A stretch of DNA of 64,000 nucleotides from DATFVJ01 sp963820395. Lineage in GTDB: Bacteria; Actinomycetota; Actinomycetes; Streptosporangiales; Streptosporangiaceae. The stretch lies in the NCBI GenBank assembly GCA_963820395.1, contig CAWGAE010000025.1, positions 124,001 to 188,000 on the forward strand, read 5' to 3'. A program made the position numbers and the translations under genes. The notes below the pieces were generated by a model. The model was given only the letters and a program-made list of their open reading frames with translations. It did no database searches and was not told where the DNA came from. This document shows positions 25,837 through 33,951 of the stretch, piece after piece. Position 1 is the first letter of the stretch, and each line of letters begins with the position of its first letter.

Positions 25837-26137
25837 GGGTATGGCGGGGGAGCGGTTGCTGGCCGCGTTCGCAAGTGCCCCGGCCAGCGCGCCGAGACAC
25901 GCTGAAGCGATATAACTGAAGCGATACAACTGAAGAATGTGACATAAGAAGAAGTCCCGCAGCCCCGACCCGGCATGCCCAGGGGGCCGGTCCTCGGTAG
26001 TGGTTCTCGGATTGTTGCGAACACGACGCACCATGAGCCGAGGGCTTCGATCGAAGACCGGCCGGTGGTTGATATAGCACGCCACGGCTGGCCGGCGGGC
26101 CCGCGCGGGAGTCCGAGGACACAAGGAGGTCCCACCC
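25837..26137 (+). other. rpsO-pnp spacer with 14-bp direct repeat
   Basis: About 300 nt without a gene. GAAGCGATATAACT (25904-25917) is followed at once by GAAGCGATACAACT (25918-25931) and a partial third copy (GAAGAATG). This AT-rich repeat may be part of the pnp promoter or an RNase site in the leader, as PNPase leaders are often processed. No terminator hairpin was seen after rpsO. Confidence 0.35.
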
Positions 26138-28489
26138 GTGGAGGGTGTGCACAGCGCCGAAGCCGTAATTGATAACGGGCGGTTCGGCACCCGAAAGATC
26201 CGTTTTGAGACCGGTAGGCTCGCCCGCCAGGCCGCCGGTTCCGCTGTCGCCTATCTGGACGACGAGTCGATGGTCCTGGCGGCGACGACCGCGTCCAGAC
26301 ATCCCAGGGAAGGACTCGACTTCTTCCCGCTCACCGTGGATGTGGAAGAGCGAATGTATGCGGCCGGCCGCATACCCGGCTCGTTCTTCCGTCGTGAGGG
26401 CAGGCCGTCGGAGGACGCGATCCTCACCTGCCGCCTGACCGACCGGCCGCTGCGCCCGACGTTCGTCAAGGGCCTGCGCAACGAGGTGCAGGTCGTCGCG
26501 ACCGTGATGGCGCTGGACCCCGAGCATCTCTACGACGTAGTCGCCATCAACGCGGCCTCGCTGTCGACGCAGCTGGCGGGGCTGCCCTTCTCCGGCCCGA
26601 TCGGCGCGGTACGGGTGGCGCTCATCGACGGCCAGTGGGTCGCTTTCCCCACCCACACTGAGCTTGAGCGCGCGACCTTTGACATGGTCGTGGCCGGCCG
26701 GGTCGTGGCGGGCGCAGCCGGGGCAGACGGCGCCAGCGCGAGCGATGTCGCCATCATGATGGTGGAGGCTGAATCCACCAAGCAGACCCTTGCCCTGCTC
26801 GCCGCCGCGCGCAGCGGCCAGGGCAGCGCGGTCGCGCCGACAGAGGAGACCGTGGCGGAGGGCCTGGAGGCGGCCAAGCCGTTCATCAGGCTGCTCTGCG
26901 AGGCGCAAGGCGAAGTCGCGGCCGCCGCGGCGAAAAAGACCGCGGACTTCCACGTCTTCCCGGACTACCAGCAGGACGTTTACGACGCGCTGACGCAGGC
27001 GGTCCGCGGCGAGCTCGCGCAGGCTCTGACCATCGCGGGCAAGCAGCAGCGCGAAGCCGAGACCGACCGGGTCAAGGCCCTCGCCGTGGAGAAGCTCGGA
27101 GCGGCATTCGAGGGGCGGGAGAAGGAGATCGGGCACGCGTTCCGCGCGCTGACCAAAAAGCTCGTGCGCGAGCGGATAATCGCGGAGGGTGTGCGAATCG
27201 ACGGCCGCGCCGTGACCGACATCCGGCCGCTGAGTGCGCAGGCGCACGTGCTGCCGCGGGTGCATGGCTCCGCACTCTTCGAGCGCGGGGAGACCCAGGT
27301 GCTCGGCGTCAGCACGCTGAACATGCTCCGCATGGAGCAGATCATCGACACGCTCAACCCGGAGCGTACCAAGCGGTACATGCACAACTACAACATGCCG
27401 CCCTACTCCACCGGGGAAACCGGCCGGGTGGGCTCGCCGAAGCGCCGGGAGATCGGGCACGGCGCACTGGCGGAGCGCGCGCTCATCCCGGTGCTGCCAA
27501 CCCGCGAGGAGTTCCCTTACGCGATTCGGCAGGTCTCCGAGGCGATCGGGTCCAACGGCTCCACCTCGATGGGCTCGGTCTGCGCGAGCACGATGGCGCT
27601 GCTCGACGCGGGCGTGCCGCTGAAGGACATGGTCGCGGGGATCGCCATGGGCCTGATCCACGAGGGAGGCCGATACGTCACGCTGACCGACATCCTCGGC
27701 GCCGAGGATGCGTTCGGTGACATGGACTTCAAGGTGGCGGGTACGGCCGAGATCATTACGGCGCTTCAGCTCGACACCAAACTGGACGGCATTCCCGCCT
27801 CGGTGCTCGCCGCCGCGCTCAAGCAGGCCAGGGGCGCGCGGCTCACGATCCTGGACGTGATGCGGAAGGCGATCAGCGCGCCGGGCGAGATGAGCCCGTA
27901 CGCACCGCGGATCATCACGATCAAGGTCCCAGTGGACAAGATCGGAGAGGTGATCGGCCCCAAGGGAAAGATGATCAACTCGATCCAGGAGGACACCGGC
28001 GCCGAGATCACCATCGAGGACGACGGTACGATCTACATCGGCGCCACCGACGGTCCATCCGCCGAGGCGGCGAGGTCCGCGATCAATTCCATCGCCAATC
28101 CGCACATGCCCGAGGTCGGCGAGCGCTACCTCGGCACCGTCGTGAAAACCACGACGTTCGGTGCGTTCATCTCACTGCTGCCCGGCAAGGACGGCCTGCT
28201 GCACATCTCGCAGATCCGAAAGCTCCACGGTGGCGTCCGCATCGAGAACATCGATGATGTGATCAAGGTTGGCGAGAAGATCCAGGTCGAGATCCGCGAG
28301 GTTGACGACCGCGGCAAGCTGTCGCTGGTCCCTGTCGAGGTGGTGGAGCGCGAGGCCGCCGGCGAGGATCTCGGCGGCCAGTCCCGCCCGCACGGTGGTG
28401 GCGACCGCGGTGACCGCGATGACAATCAAGAACAGCGCGACGGTAGCCGCCGTACCCGTACCCGATTCCGGGGGAACCGCGACCAGTGA
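26138..28489 (+). CDS. pnp: Polyribonucleotide nucleotidyltransferase (PNPase / GpsI)
   Basis: 783 residues from a GTG with AAGGAGG upstream. The first RNase PH-like domain (about 10-160) includes the motif RPLRPTFVKG; a helical domain follows; the catalytic second RNase PH domain (about 350-590) contains YNMPPYSTGETGRVGSPKRR and VCASTMALLDAGVPLKDMVA, with Asp residues of DMDFKVAGT as metal/phosphate ligands. KH (IGPKGKMINSIQEDTGAEIT) and S1 (YLGTVVKTTTFGAFISLLPG) domains end the conserved part. The Arg/Asp-rich tail is typical of actinomycetes. It degrades RNA 3'-5' with phosphate. The stop overlaps the M16 protease start. Confidence 0.96.
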   Translation: MEGVHSAEAVIDNGRFGTRKIRFETGRLARQAAGSAVAYLDDESMVLAATTASRHPREGLDFFPLTVDVEERMYAAGRIPGSFFRREGRPSEDAILTCRLTDRPLRPTFVKGLRNEVQVVATVMALDPEHLYDVVAINAASLSTQLAGLPFSGPIGAVRVALIDGQWVAFPTHTELERATFDMVVAGRVVAGAAGADGASASDVAIMMVEAESTKQTLALLAAARSGQGSAVAPTEETVAEGLEAAKPFIRLLCEAQGEVAAAAAKKTADFHVFPDYQQDVYDALTQAVRGELAQALTIAGKQQREAETDRVKALAVEKLGAAFEGREKEIGHAFRALTKKLVRERIIAEGVRIDGRAVTDIRPLSAQAHVLPRVHGSALFERGETQVLGVSTLNMLRMEQIIDTLNPERTKRYMHNYNMPPYSTGETGRVGSPKRREIGHGALAERALIPVLPTREEFPYAIRQVSEAIGSNGSTSMGSVCASTMALLDAGVPLKDMVAGIAMGLIHEGGRYVTLTDILGAEDAFGDMDFKVAGTAEIITALQLDTKLDGIPASVLAAALKQARGARLTILDVMRKAISAPGEMSPYAPRIITIKVPVDKIGEVIGPKGKMINSIQEDTGAEITIEDDGTIYIGATDGPSAEAARSAINSIANPHMPEVGERYLGTVVKTTTFGAFISLLPGKDGLLHISQIRKLHGGVRIENIDDVIKVGEKIQVEIREVDDRGKLSLVPVEVVEREAAGEDLGGQSRPHGGGDRGDRDDNQEQRDGSRRTRTRFRGNRDQ

Positions 28490-29772
28490 CTAGCACTCCC
28501 GAGACGGTGCGGCGCACCGTGTCGCCTGGCGGCCTGCGCATCGTCACCGAGTCGCTGCCCTCGGTCCGCTCGGCGGCATTTGGAATCTGGGCCGGCGTCG
28601 GGTCGCGTGATGAGGGCGCGGTCCACGTCGGCGCTACTCACTACCTTGAGCATCTACTGTTCAAGGGAACGAGCAGGCGTACCGCGCTGGACATCTCCGC
28701 TGCGATGGACGCCGTCGGCGGTGAGCTGAACGCGTTCACCGGCAAGGAGTACACGTGCTACTACGCGCGGGTGCTCGACGCCGACCTGCCGCTCGCGATC
28801 GACGTCGTCTCCGACATGGTGACATCCTCGCTGATCTCTCCTCAGGATGTGGACGCCGAGCGCGGCGTGATCCTCGAGGAGATCGCGATGAACGATGACG
28901 ATCCTTCGGACGTCGTGCACGAGGCATTCGCCGCGCAACTGTTCGGCGACACCCCGCTCGGCCGTCCGATCCTCGGCACCGTCGACTCGATCAACAGGAT
29001 CACCCGGGACGAGATCGCCGAGCATTTTGCGGCACGTTACCGGCCGGAGAACCTCGTGGTGGCGGTGGCGGGCAACGTTGACCATGACGGGATCGTGAAC
29101 CTCGTCCGGCAGGCGTTCGGGAGCGTTCTCGGCGATGCCACTCCGGAGGCGCCACGGCTTTCCGGGCCGGGTGCCCCGCCCGCCACCCCGGGTGTCCGGC
29201 TGGTGTCACGGCGCACGGAGCAGGCGAACGTGGTGCTCGGCACCAACGCGCTCGCTCGCAATGACGACCGGCGGTTCGCCCTCGGCGTGTTGAATGCGGC
29301 ACTCGGTGGAGGCATGTCGTCGCGGTTGTTCCAGGAGGTCAGGGAGAAGCGCGGCCTAGCCTACTCGGTCTACAGCTTCGTCTCACAGCACGCGGACAGC
29401 GGCGTGTTCGGCGTATACGCGGGTTGCCTGCCCGCAAAGACAGATGAGGTGCTCGCCATCTGCCGCGATGAGATCGAGAACGTGCTCGCCTCCGGTCTCA
29501 CCGAGCTAGAGCTTGAGCGGGGCAAGGGCCAAATGCGCGGCTCGACCGTCCTCGGCTTGGATGACCCGTCATCACGGATGAGCCGCCTCGGCAAGAGCGA
29601 ACTCGTCTACCCGCGGCTCGAGCCGGTCGAGGACATCCTAGCCAAGATAGAAGCGGTCACACAGGACGACGTGCGGGATGTGGCGGCGCTCGTGCTCGGC
29701 AAGCCGAAGGTGCTCGCGGTCGTCGGCCCGTTCGACGAGGACACGGACTTCTCGGCCGCGATCGCATCGTGA
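28486..29772 (+). CDS. M16-family zinc metalloprotease (processing-peptidase-like)
   Basis: 428 residues, GTG overlapping the pnp stop (GTGA). The inverted zinc motif HYLEHLLFKGT (HxxEH, about residue 50) and the downstream Glu in ERGVILEEIAMNDDDP are present. The second, inactive half shows GLAYSVYSFVSQHADSGVFG with the R/Y substrate-binding element. It is a single-chain M16B enzyme resembling the mitochondrial processing peptidase beta subunit, and in actinomycetes it conservedly follows pnp. Substrates are unknown. No signal peptide is present. Confidence 0.92.
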   Translation: MTSTPETVRRTVSPGGLRIVTESLPSVRSAAFGIWAGVGSRDEGAVHVGATHYLEHLLFKGTSRRTALDISAAMDAVGGELNAFTGKEYTCYYARVLDADLPLAIDVVSDMVTSSLISPQDVDAERGVILEEIAMNDDDPSDVVHEAFAAQLFGDTPLGRPILGTVDSINRITRDEIAEHFAARYRPENLVVAVAGNVDHDGIVNLVRQAFGSVLGDATPEAPRLSGPGAPPATPGVRLVSRRTEQANVVLGTNALARNDDRRFALGVLNAALGGGMSSRLFQEVREKRGLAYSVYSFVSQHADSGVFGVYAGCLPAKTDEVLAICRDEIENVLASGLTELELERGKGQMRGSTVLGLDDPSSRMSRLGKSELVYPRLEPVEDILAKIEAVTQDDVRDVAALVLGKPKVLAVVGPFDEDTDFSAAIAS

Positions 29773-29806
29773 GCCCAGGGGCCCGGCGCGATGAGGAGGA
29801 TCCGGC

Positions 29807-30604
29807 ATGACGCTTGTGCGCCTGACCGAACAGGCACCGGGCGTCCGGTTGCTGCTGCTCGACAATCCCGCCAAACGCAACGCACTGGACACCCTGATGC
29901 GCGCGGCGCTCACCGACGCGATCGCGGAGGTGGCGGCGGACCGCAGCGCGCGTGCCCTGGTAGTCACCGGTTCGGGCACCGTCTTCTGTGCCGGCGGGGA
30001 TGTACCTTCGCTGCTGAGTGAGGCGGACCGCGAGGTCTCTGCCATCAGGGACGACCTCCGTGAGGTATACCGCAGTTTCCTCGCGCTGCGGGACCTCGCG
30101 ATCCCTGTCATCGCTGCCGTCCAAGGGCCCGCCGTCGGCGCCGGTGCCAACCTAGCGCTGGCGTGCGACATCGTGTTCGCGGGGCCCGGGGCGCGTTTCG
30201 ACTTTCCCTTCATCAGGCTGGGCCTGCATCCCGGTGGCGGTGCCACGTATTTCCTCGTCACGGCTGCTGGTCGGCAGCGAGCGCTGAAGATCCTCCTTGA
30301 GGGCGGGTCACTCACGGCGCGGCAGGCCGTCGAGTACGGGCTCGCGGTCAGCGTGCGGGAGGAGCCGCTGCGCGACGCGCTCGACCTGGCCGGCCAGGTC
30401 GCGTCGCTCGATCCCGGCCTCACTCGTGACATCAAGAGCGCGGTGTCACTGGCGGCCGAGTCCGGGCTCGCGGCCAGCCTGCATTTCGAATCGTGGGCAC
30501 AGGCGGCCACCGCCGCAAGCGTCAAGGACAAAGCCGATGCCTCGGCACAGACACCACAGGACGCGCGAGGGGTACAAGGTGCGCAGGGAGCACGAGGAAC
30601 ATAG
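29807..30604 (+). CDS. Enoyl-CoA hydratase/isomerase family protein
   Basis: 265 residues. Crotonase-fold signatures: LLLLDNPAKRNALDTLMRAA, the first oxyanion-hole segment FCAGGDVPSLL and the second, GPAVGAGANLALACDIVFA. A Gly replaces one expected catalytic Glu in the HPGGGATYFL region (family: LxPxxGG), so hydration activity is uncertain. The C-terminal tail (ASAQTPQDARGVQGAQGARG) is repetitive and continues into repeats in the following spacer, suggesting the stop was reached by repeat growth. There is no acyl-CoA pathway partner nearby. Confidence 0.82.
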   Translation: MTLVRLTEQAPGVRLLLLDNPAKRNALDTLMRAALTDAIAEVAADRSARALVVTGSGTVFCAGGDVPSLLSEADREVSAIRDDLREVYRSFLALRDLAIPVIAAVQGPAVGAGANLALACDIVFAGPGARFDFPFIRLGLHPGGGATYFLVTAAGRQRALKILLEGGSLTARQAVEYGLAVSVREEPLRDALDLAGQVASLDPGLTRDIKSAVSLAAESGLAASLHFESWAQAATAASVKDKADASAQTPQDARGVQGAQGARGT

Positions 30605-30619
30605 GGGACGCCAAAGGCG

Positions 30620-30710
30620 CGCAGGCACCCGAGATACCGCAGGCACCACGGGCACCGAGGGCTCGCGGATACCACAGGCACCGAGGGTCACAGGCACCGA
30701 GGGAGACGGC
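30620..30710 (+). repeat. Degenerate GGCACC(GAGGG) repeats in the spacer before dapB
   Basis: Imperfect repetitions of CAGGCACC/GGGCACCGAGGG occur at least five times in the 282-nt spacer between the crotonase gene and dapB. The copies are diverged and of unequal length. No open frame in the spacer looks like a protein. Confidence 0.55.
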
Positions 30711-30886
30711 GGACCGCTGGCGCGGGGTGCTGGCCCACCGGCGTATCGGGGGCGCGGGCGGCGCCCGCGAAGATTATCTTCATTCCGGCCGGAGCGGACC
30801 GTCGCGCTCGGCCGAAGCGATGCCGTGCGGGTGCGGCTGGCGCCGATGCCGCAGGCCACGGAGCGCAATCCTGACGGAGGACGCTG

Positions 30887-31630
30887 ATGATCAAGGTAGG
30901 AGTACTTGGCGCCAAGGGCCTGATGGGCGCGCAGGTGTGCGGCGCGGTCAGCGGTGCGGGCGATATGGAACTGACAGCTGCGGTGGACGTCGGTGACCCG
31001 CGTGACCGGCTCACGGCGGCGGACGTCGTCGTCGACTTCACCCACCCGGACGCGGTCATGGAGAACCTGCGCTGGTGCGTCAGACATGGCCGGAACACGG
31101 TGGTCGGCACATCCGGTTTCGATGAGGAGCGTCTGGCGGCGGTGCGCTCCTGGCTCGGTGGCGAGCCGGAGATCAGAATGCTCGTCGTGCCGAATTTCTC
31201 CATTGGCGCGGTCCTGATGATGCGGTTCGCGGCGCAGGCCGCGTACTTCTTCGAGTCTGCGGAGATCATCGAGCTACATCATGCGGGCAAGGTCGACGCC
31301 CCTTCGGGTACCGCCGCGAGGACCGCGTCCTTGATCGCGGGCGCCCGGTCACAGGCAGGCCTCGGCTCAGCGCCGGACGCCACTACGACGGCGCTCGCGG
31401 GAGCGCGGGGCGCCGACGTGTCCGGCGTGCGCGTGCACTCGATCCGGCTGGCCGGGCTCGTCGCGCACCAGGAGGTCCTTCTCGGCGGACACGGTGAGGT
31501 ACTGACCATCCGGCACGACTCGCTCGACCGCTCGTCGTTCATGCCAGGAGTGCTCGCCGGGATCCGCGGCGTCATTTCGCTGCCTCCGGGCCTCACCGTG
31601 GGCCTCGACACGATACTCGGTCTGAGCTGA
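30887..31630 (+). CDS. dapB: 4-hydroxy-tetrahydrodipicolinate reductase
   Basis: 247 residues, ATG with GGAGG 6 nt upstream. The nucleotide-binding loop is VGVLGAKGLMGAQV, the core pathway signature is ELHHAGKVDAPSGTA (substrate-binding His/Lys), and the C-terminal GGHGEVLTIRHDSLDRSSFM is also diagnostic. It reduces HTPA to tetrahydrodipicolinate with NAD(P)H in lysine and diaminopimelate synthesis. In many relatives thyX and dapA follow; here they do not, and a degraded stretch begins instead. Confidence 0.95.
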   Translation: MIKVGVLGAKGLMGAQVCGAVSGAGDMELTAAVDVGDPRDRLTAADVVVDFTHPDAVMENLRWCVRHGRNTVVGTSGFDEERLAAVRSWLGGEPEIRMLVVPNFSIGAVLMMRFAAQAAYFFESAEIIELHHAGKVDAPSGTAARTASLIAGARSQAGLGSAPDATTTALAGARGADVSGVRVHSIRLAGLVAHQEVLLGGHGEVLTIRHDSLDRSSFMPGVLAGIRGVISLPPGLTVGLDTILGLS

Positions 31631-31669
31631 GCCTCGGGCGCGCCCGTGTCCCCAGCGACCTGCTCCCGT

Positions 31670-31910
31670 CGTCCGCGACAGCGCGCCTGTAACGGTCCAG
31701 CTGGCCTGGGCTCATCATGTAGTTGCCGCAGCCCGCGGACGGTCCGTCCGCCGAGAACTGCAGGTAGCCGCTGTCGGCGAGGGTGGCGGCGATCGCTGTC
31801 TTGTAGGGTGACTTTGTCGCGGGGCTGAAGCGGATGTCCCGGTAGGGGCGGAAGATCTTGCCGTCGCCGAACTGGGGGCTCGAGCTCAGCGAGCAGCTCA
31901 GGCGGCCGCG
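31670..31910 (-). pseudogene. Remnant of a DUF2461-family gene
   Basis: The minus strand carries the central DUF2461 sequence in one frame: FGDGKIFRPYRDIRFSPATK, SPYKTAIAATLADSGYLQFS and GAGCG-like SAGCGNYMMSPGQLDRYR. Just before it, the matching upstream piece (LLAELEP) is in another frame. The N-terminal half and the C-terminal third are missing (full length is about 220 residues). This is a decayed gene of unknown function family; no product is expected. Confidence 0.7.
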
Positions 31911-31981
31911 CCGGGCGGGCAATGGCCATGGCCGCGGATCCGGTGGTTCGGGTGGCCGGGGCGCGATTGCGGTAGACTCCG

Positions 31982-32058
31982 ACGCCATGAACCGGGACGA
32001 GGCCCAGACGCCATGAACCGGGACGAGGCCCAGACGCCATGAACCGGGACGAGGCCCA
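31982..32058 (+). repeat. 26-bp tandem repeat, three copies
   Basis: The unit ACGCCATGAACCGGGACGAG plus GCCCAG occurs three times in direct succession with no mismatch (the last copy lacks the final base). It lies between the DUF2461 remnant and a region of strong inverted repeats. The period is not a multiple of three, which fits a noncoding location. Confidence 0.85.
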
Positions 32059-32175
32059 CTCGTAAGCCGCTAGAATCCCGTCCTGCCACTTCCTGCCCGA
32101 CAGCCGCGCTGACCGGGCGGGGTTACCGGGACATGCCATCAGCCCTCGGAGTCCAGCCCCGCGACGGAGCCCGGC

Positions 32176-32226
32176 CCGTGTCACGTCGGCATGGGATCCG
32201 CCGGTAACGATGCTGACGTGACACGG
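32176..32226. other. 17-bp inverted repeat (strong hairpin)
   Basis: CCGTGTCACGTCGGCAT and its complement, separated by 17 nt; the only non-Watson-Crick position is a G-U pair in the RNA. It lies 545 nt after dapB and 30 nt before a second, longer inverted repeat. It could be a late terminator, a protein-binding dyad (GTGTCACG core) or part of a structured RNA. Confidence 0.6.
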
Positions 32227-32255
32227 CGCCGGAGTCTGACAACCCCGAACCAGTA

Positions 32256-32363
32256 AGTAACGAGAAGGGCTCTCCGCTTCTCGCAGAGCCAGATTGCACG
32301 GTGAACGAAGAATCTCCGCAGGTTCCCCGCTGCTCCGTGTCTCTTGATACCCTTCTCGTTACT
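32256..32363 (+). ncRNA. Candidate structured RNA: long closing stem around two hairpins
   Basis: AGTAACGAGAAGGG (32256-32269) is perfectly complementary to 32350-32363. Between the arms are a hairpin GCTCT/AGAGC (32269-32273 with 32285-32289) and a longer arm CACGG/CCGTG (32297-32301 with 32335-32339) that contains a smaller GCAG/CTGC hairpin. Together they form a plausible three-way junction. A GAAA-capped hairpin (CAGGGACGAAAGTCCTG, 32393-32409) lies shortly downstream, before two tiny reading frames and a terminator. I recognise no known RNA family. A small inverted-repeat transposable element (MITE) is the main alternative. Confidence 0.45.
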
Positions 32364-32520
32364 TCCACTTGAACAGATCTCGGGCCGACCTCACCAGGGA
32401 CGAAAGTCCTGTGATTGCGGCGCGGCGCGGTGCGGCGGTCGGCGGCCGCGCGCGGAGGGTGCGCGCCCCCCGATAGGCCGCCGGGACCGATTTCCTGCCA
32501 GTGCGGGACCTTGGACTCTA

Positions 32521-32664
32521 ATGACCGTGGTAAATGTCGAAAAAGCTGAGCTTGGGTTGCGGGACGAGGGCCGTTCGCCGCAGTGGCGGATGCCGGGCTG
32601 TGCAGTGGATGCCTACATTCAGACCTATCGCACGGCCGCCGACCGGCGGGATCGTGACCAGTAG
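32521..32664 (+). CDS. Possible 47-residue small protein
   Basis: An ATG opens MTVVNVEKAELGLRDEGRSP and ends with DAYIQTYRTAADRRDRDQ. The composition (balanced charges, few Arg/Pro biases) is more protein-like than typical GC shadows. No ribosome site is visible, so it could be leaderless or spurious. There is one Cys (PGCAVD). It lies downstream of the candidate RNA and upstream of a second tiny frame. Confidence 0.3.
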   Translation: MTVVNVEKAELGLRDEGRSPQWRMPGCAVDAYIQTYRTAADRRDRDQ

Positions 32665-32696
32665 TTACCGGTCACGGCTGCCATCGGAGGAGGCAG

Positions 32697-32783
32697 ATGT
32701 ATCCGTTCGCGATCATGGCGCTGCTGAGGCGTGGTCGCGGTGGCGCTTTTCGCGAAGAGGCGGGTCTGCGGCGCGTGGCCTGA
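32697..32783 (+). CDS. Possible 28-residue small protein
   Basis: The ATG follows a strong ribosome site (GGAGGAGGCAG). The product starts MYPFAIMALLRRGRGGAFRE and ends LRRVA: a short hydrophobic head and a basic tail, as in small membrane-associated peptides. An intrinsic terminator begins 20 nt after the stop, which supports a short dedicated transcript. No family is recognised. Confidence 0.45.
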   Translation: MYPFAIMALLRRGRGGAFREEAGLRRVA

Positions 32784-32802
32784 CGCTAACCGCTGACCAG
32801 AC

Positions 32803-32830
32803 GCAAGAGGCCGCCTCGGCGGCCTCTTGC
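32803..32830 (+). terminator. Intrinsic terminator hairpin after the small reading frames
   Basis: GCAAGAGGCCGCC, a 2-nt spacer and its perfect complement: a 13-bp stem drawn with a tight loop (12 bp with a CTCG loop). This is one of the strongest hairpins in the window. There is no long T-run after it. Confidence 0.8.
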
Positions 32831-33073
32831 ATGCGGGAAGCCCCGGGCCATCTCGGCATGCGGGCTCCGCTACGGCAGGCCGGTTGATAGTGGGCCGCGA
32901 CCGAGTCGGGTGATGAGGGGCCGCTGCGGTTTCCTGGCGAGAGGGACGCTTGGGCTGCGCTGCGGCGGCGGCCCGGCGCCGGCCGTGCCGCTGCCGCAGC
33001 TGCTGGCTGGCGCGCCCCGGCGCGTCCTGCCCTGGCCCAATATCCTGCAGGCGCGGGGAAGCGGAGGGGCGCG

Positions 33074-33945
33074 ATGTGCCGGCTGTTCGGGCTGACCGCT
33101 GGGACCGCCCGGGTCAGGGCGACGTTCTGGCTACTCGACGCGCCTGATTCGCTGCAGGTGCAGAGCCATCGCAACTCGACGGGAGCGGAATAGGGTTTTT
33201 CGCTCCGTCGGGGGCGCCCGTTCTGGATAAGCAGCCAGAGCCGGCGTTCAGTGACGAGGCGTTCATCCACGAGGCCAAGCAGGTGGAGTCCGCGACGTTT
33301 GTCGCCCACGTGCGCTTTGCGACGGCGGGCGGGCGGACGGTGCAGAACACCCATCCGTTCGCCATGCAGGGTCGCATCATGGCGCACAACGGGGGGTTCG
33401 GCGAGATCGGGCGCCTGGACGAGCAACTGGGTCCCCATGGACGCATGGTGCTCGGTGACACCGATTCTGAGCGGTACTTCGCTCTGATCACCCAGCAGAT
33501 CGACTCGCACGACGGTGATGTCGGAGCGGGCATCGCGGCCGCGGCCCGCTGGATCGGCGCCAACCTGCCGGTCGCGTCGCTGAACACCATCGTCGCCGCG
33601 CCAGGCGAGTTGTGGGCGCTGCGCTATCCGGGCCAGCACGCCTTGCACATCGTCGAGCGGCCGACTGGTACGAGCGCCGCGGCGGCCGTGGGTCCCGGCA
33701 CCGGTTCGGCTGGCCTGCACCTTCGCAGCACGACGTCCTCCGTGCACGCACCCGCGCTGGATTCGACCGCGTCGGTCGTCGTCGCTTCTGAGCAGCTGGA
33801 CGGGGAAAGCGGCTGGCGAATGCTGGCGTCGGGTGAACTCGTGCACGTCCGTCCTGACCTGACAATGGAGTCTACGGTAGTGCTACCGGAACCCCCGGCC
33901 CGCCTGGTGCCTCTCGGCGGGCAGAATCCGAACATCGATACCTGA
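33074..33945 (+). pseudogene. Class II glutamine amidotransferase, frameshifted near 33190
   Basis: The ATG starts MCRLFGLTAG with the N-terminal nucleophile Cys2, and continues to HRNSTGAE before a TAG at 33191. One frame earlier the protein continues without gap: GFFAPSGAPVLDKQPEPAF, ATFVAHVRFATAGGRTVQNT and HPFAMQGRIMAHNGGFGEIG, the standard GATase_4 (YafJ-like) blocks. Restoring a single G in GAGCGG(G)AATAGGG repairs the frame. Total length, about 290 residues, is normal. It is either a recent 1-nt deletion or a sequencing error. Such proteins act as stand-alone amidases or partners in gamma-glutamyl chemistry (EgtC relatives). The frame-corrected C terminus ends at 33945, 6 nt from the convergent menA end. 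Confidence 0.8.
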
Positions 33946-33951
33946 CCGAAT

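Noticed and set aside
25673..28105. 810-codon open frame on the minus strand
   Set aside because: Antisense shadow of pnp caused by high-GC codon bias; composition is Arg/Asp/His-rich with no domain, and pnp on the plus strand is unmistakable.
30446..31269. Minus-strand frames over the dapB region
   Set aside because: Shadows of dapB and of the repeat-rich spacer, without motifs.
32256..32363. Cobalamin or c-di-GMP riboswitch
   Set aside because: The conserved core boxes of those families are absent; only the general fold is suggestive.
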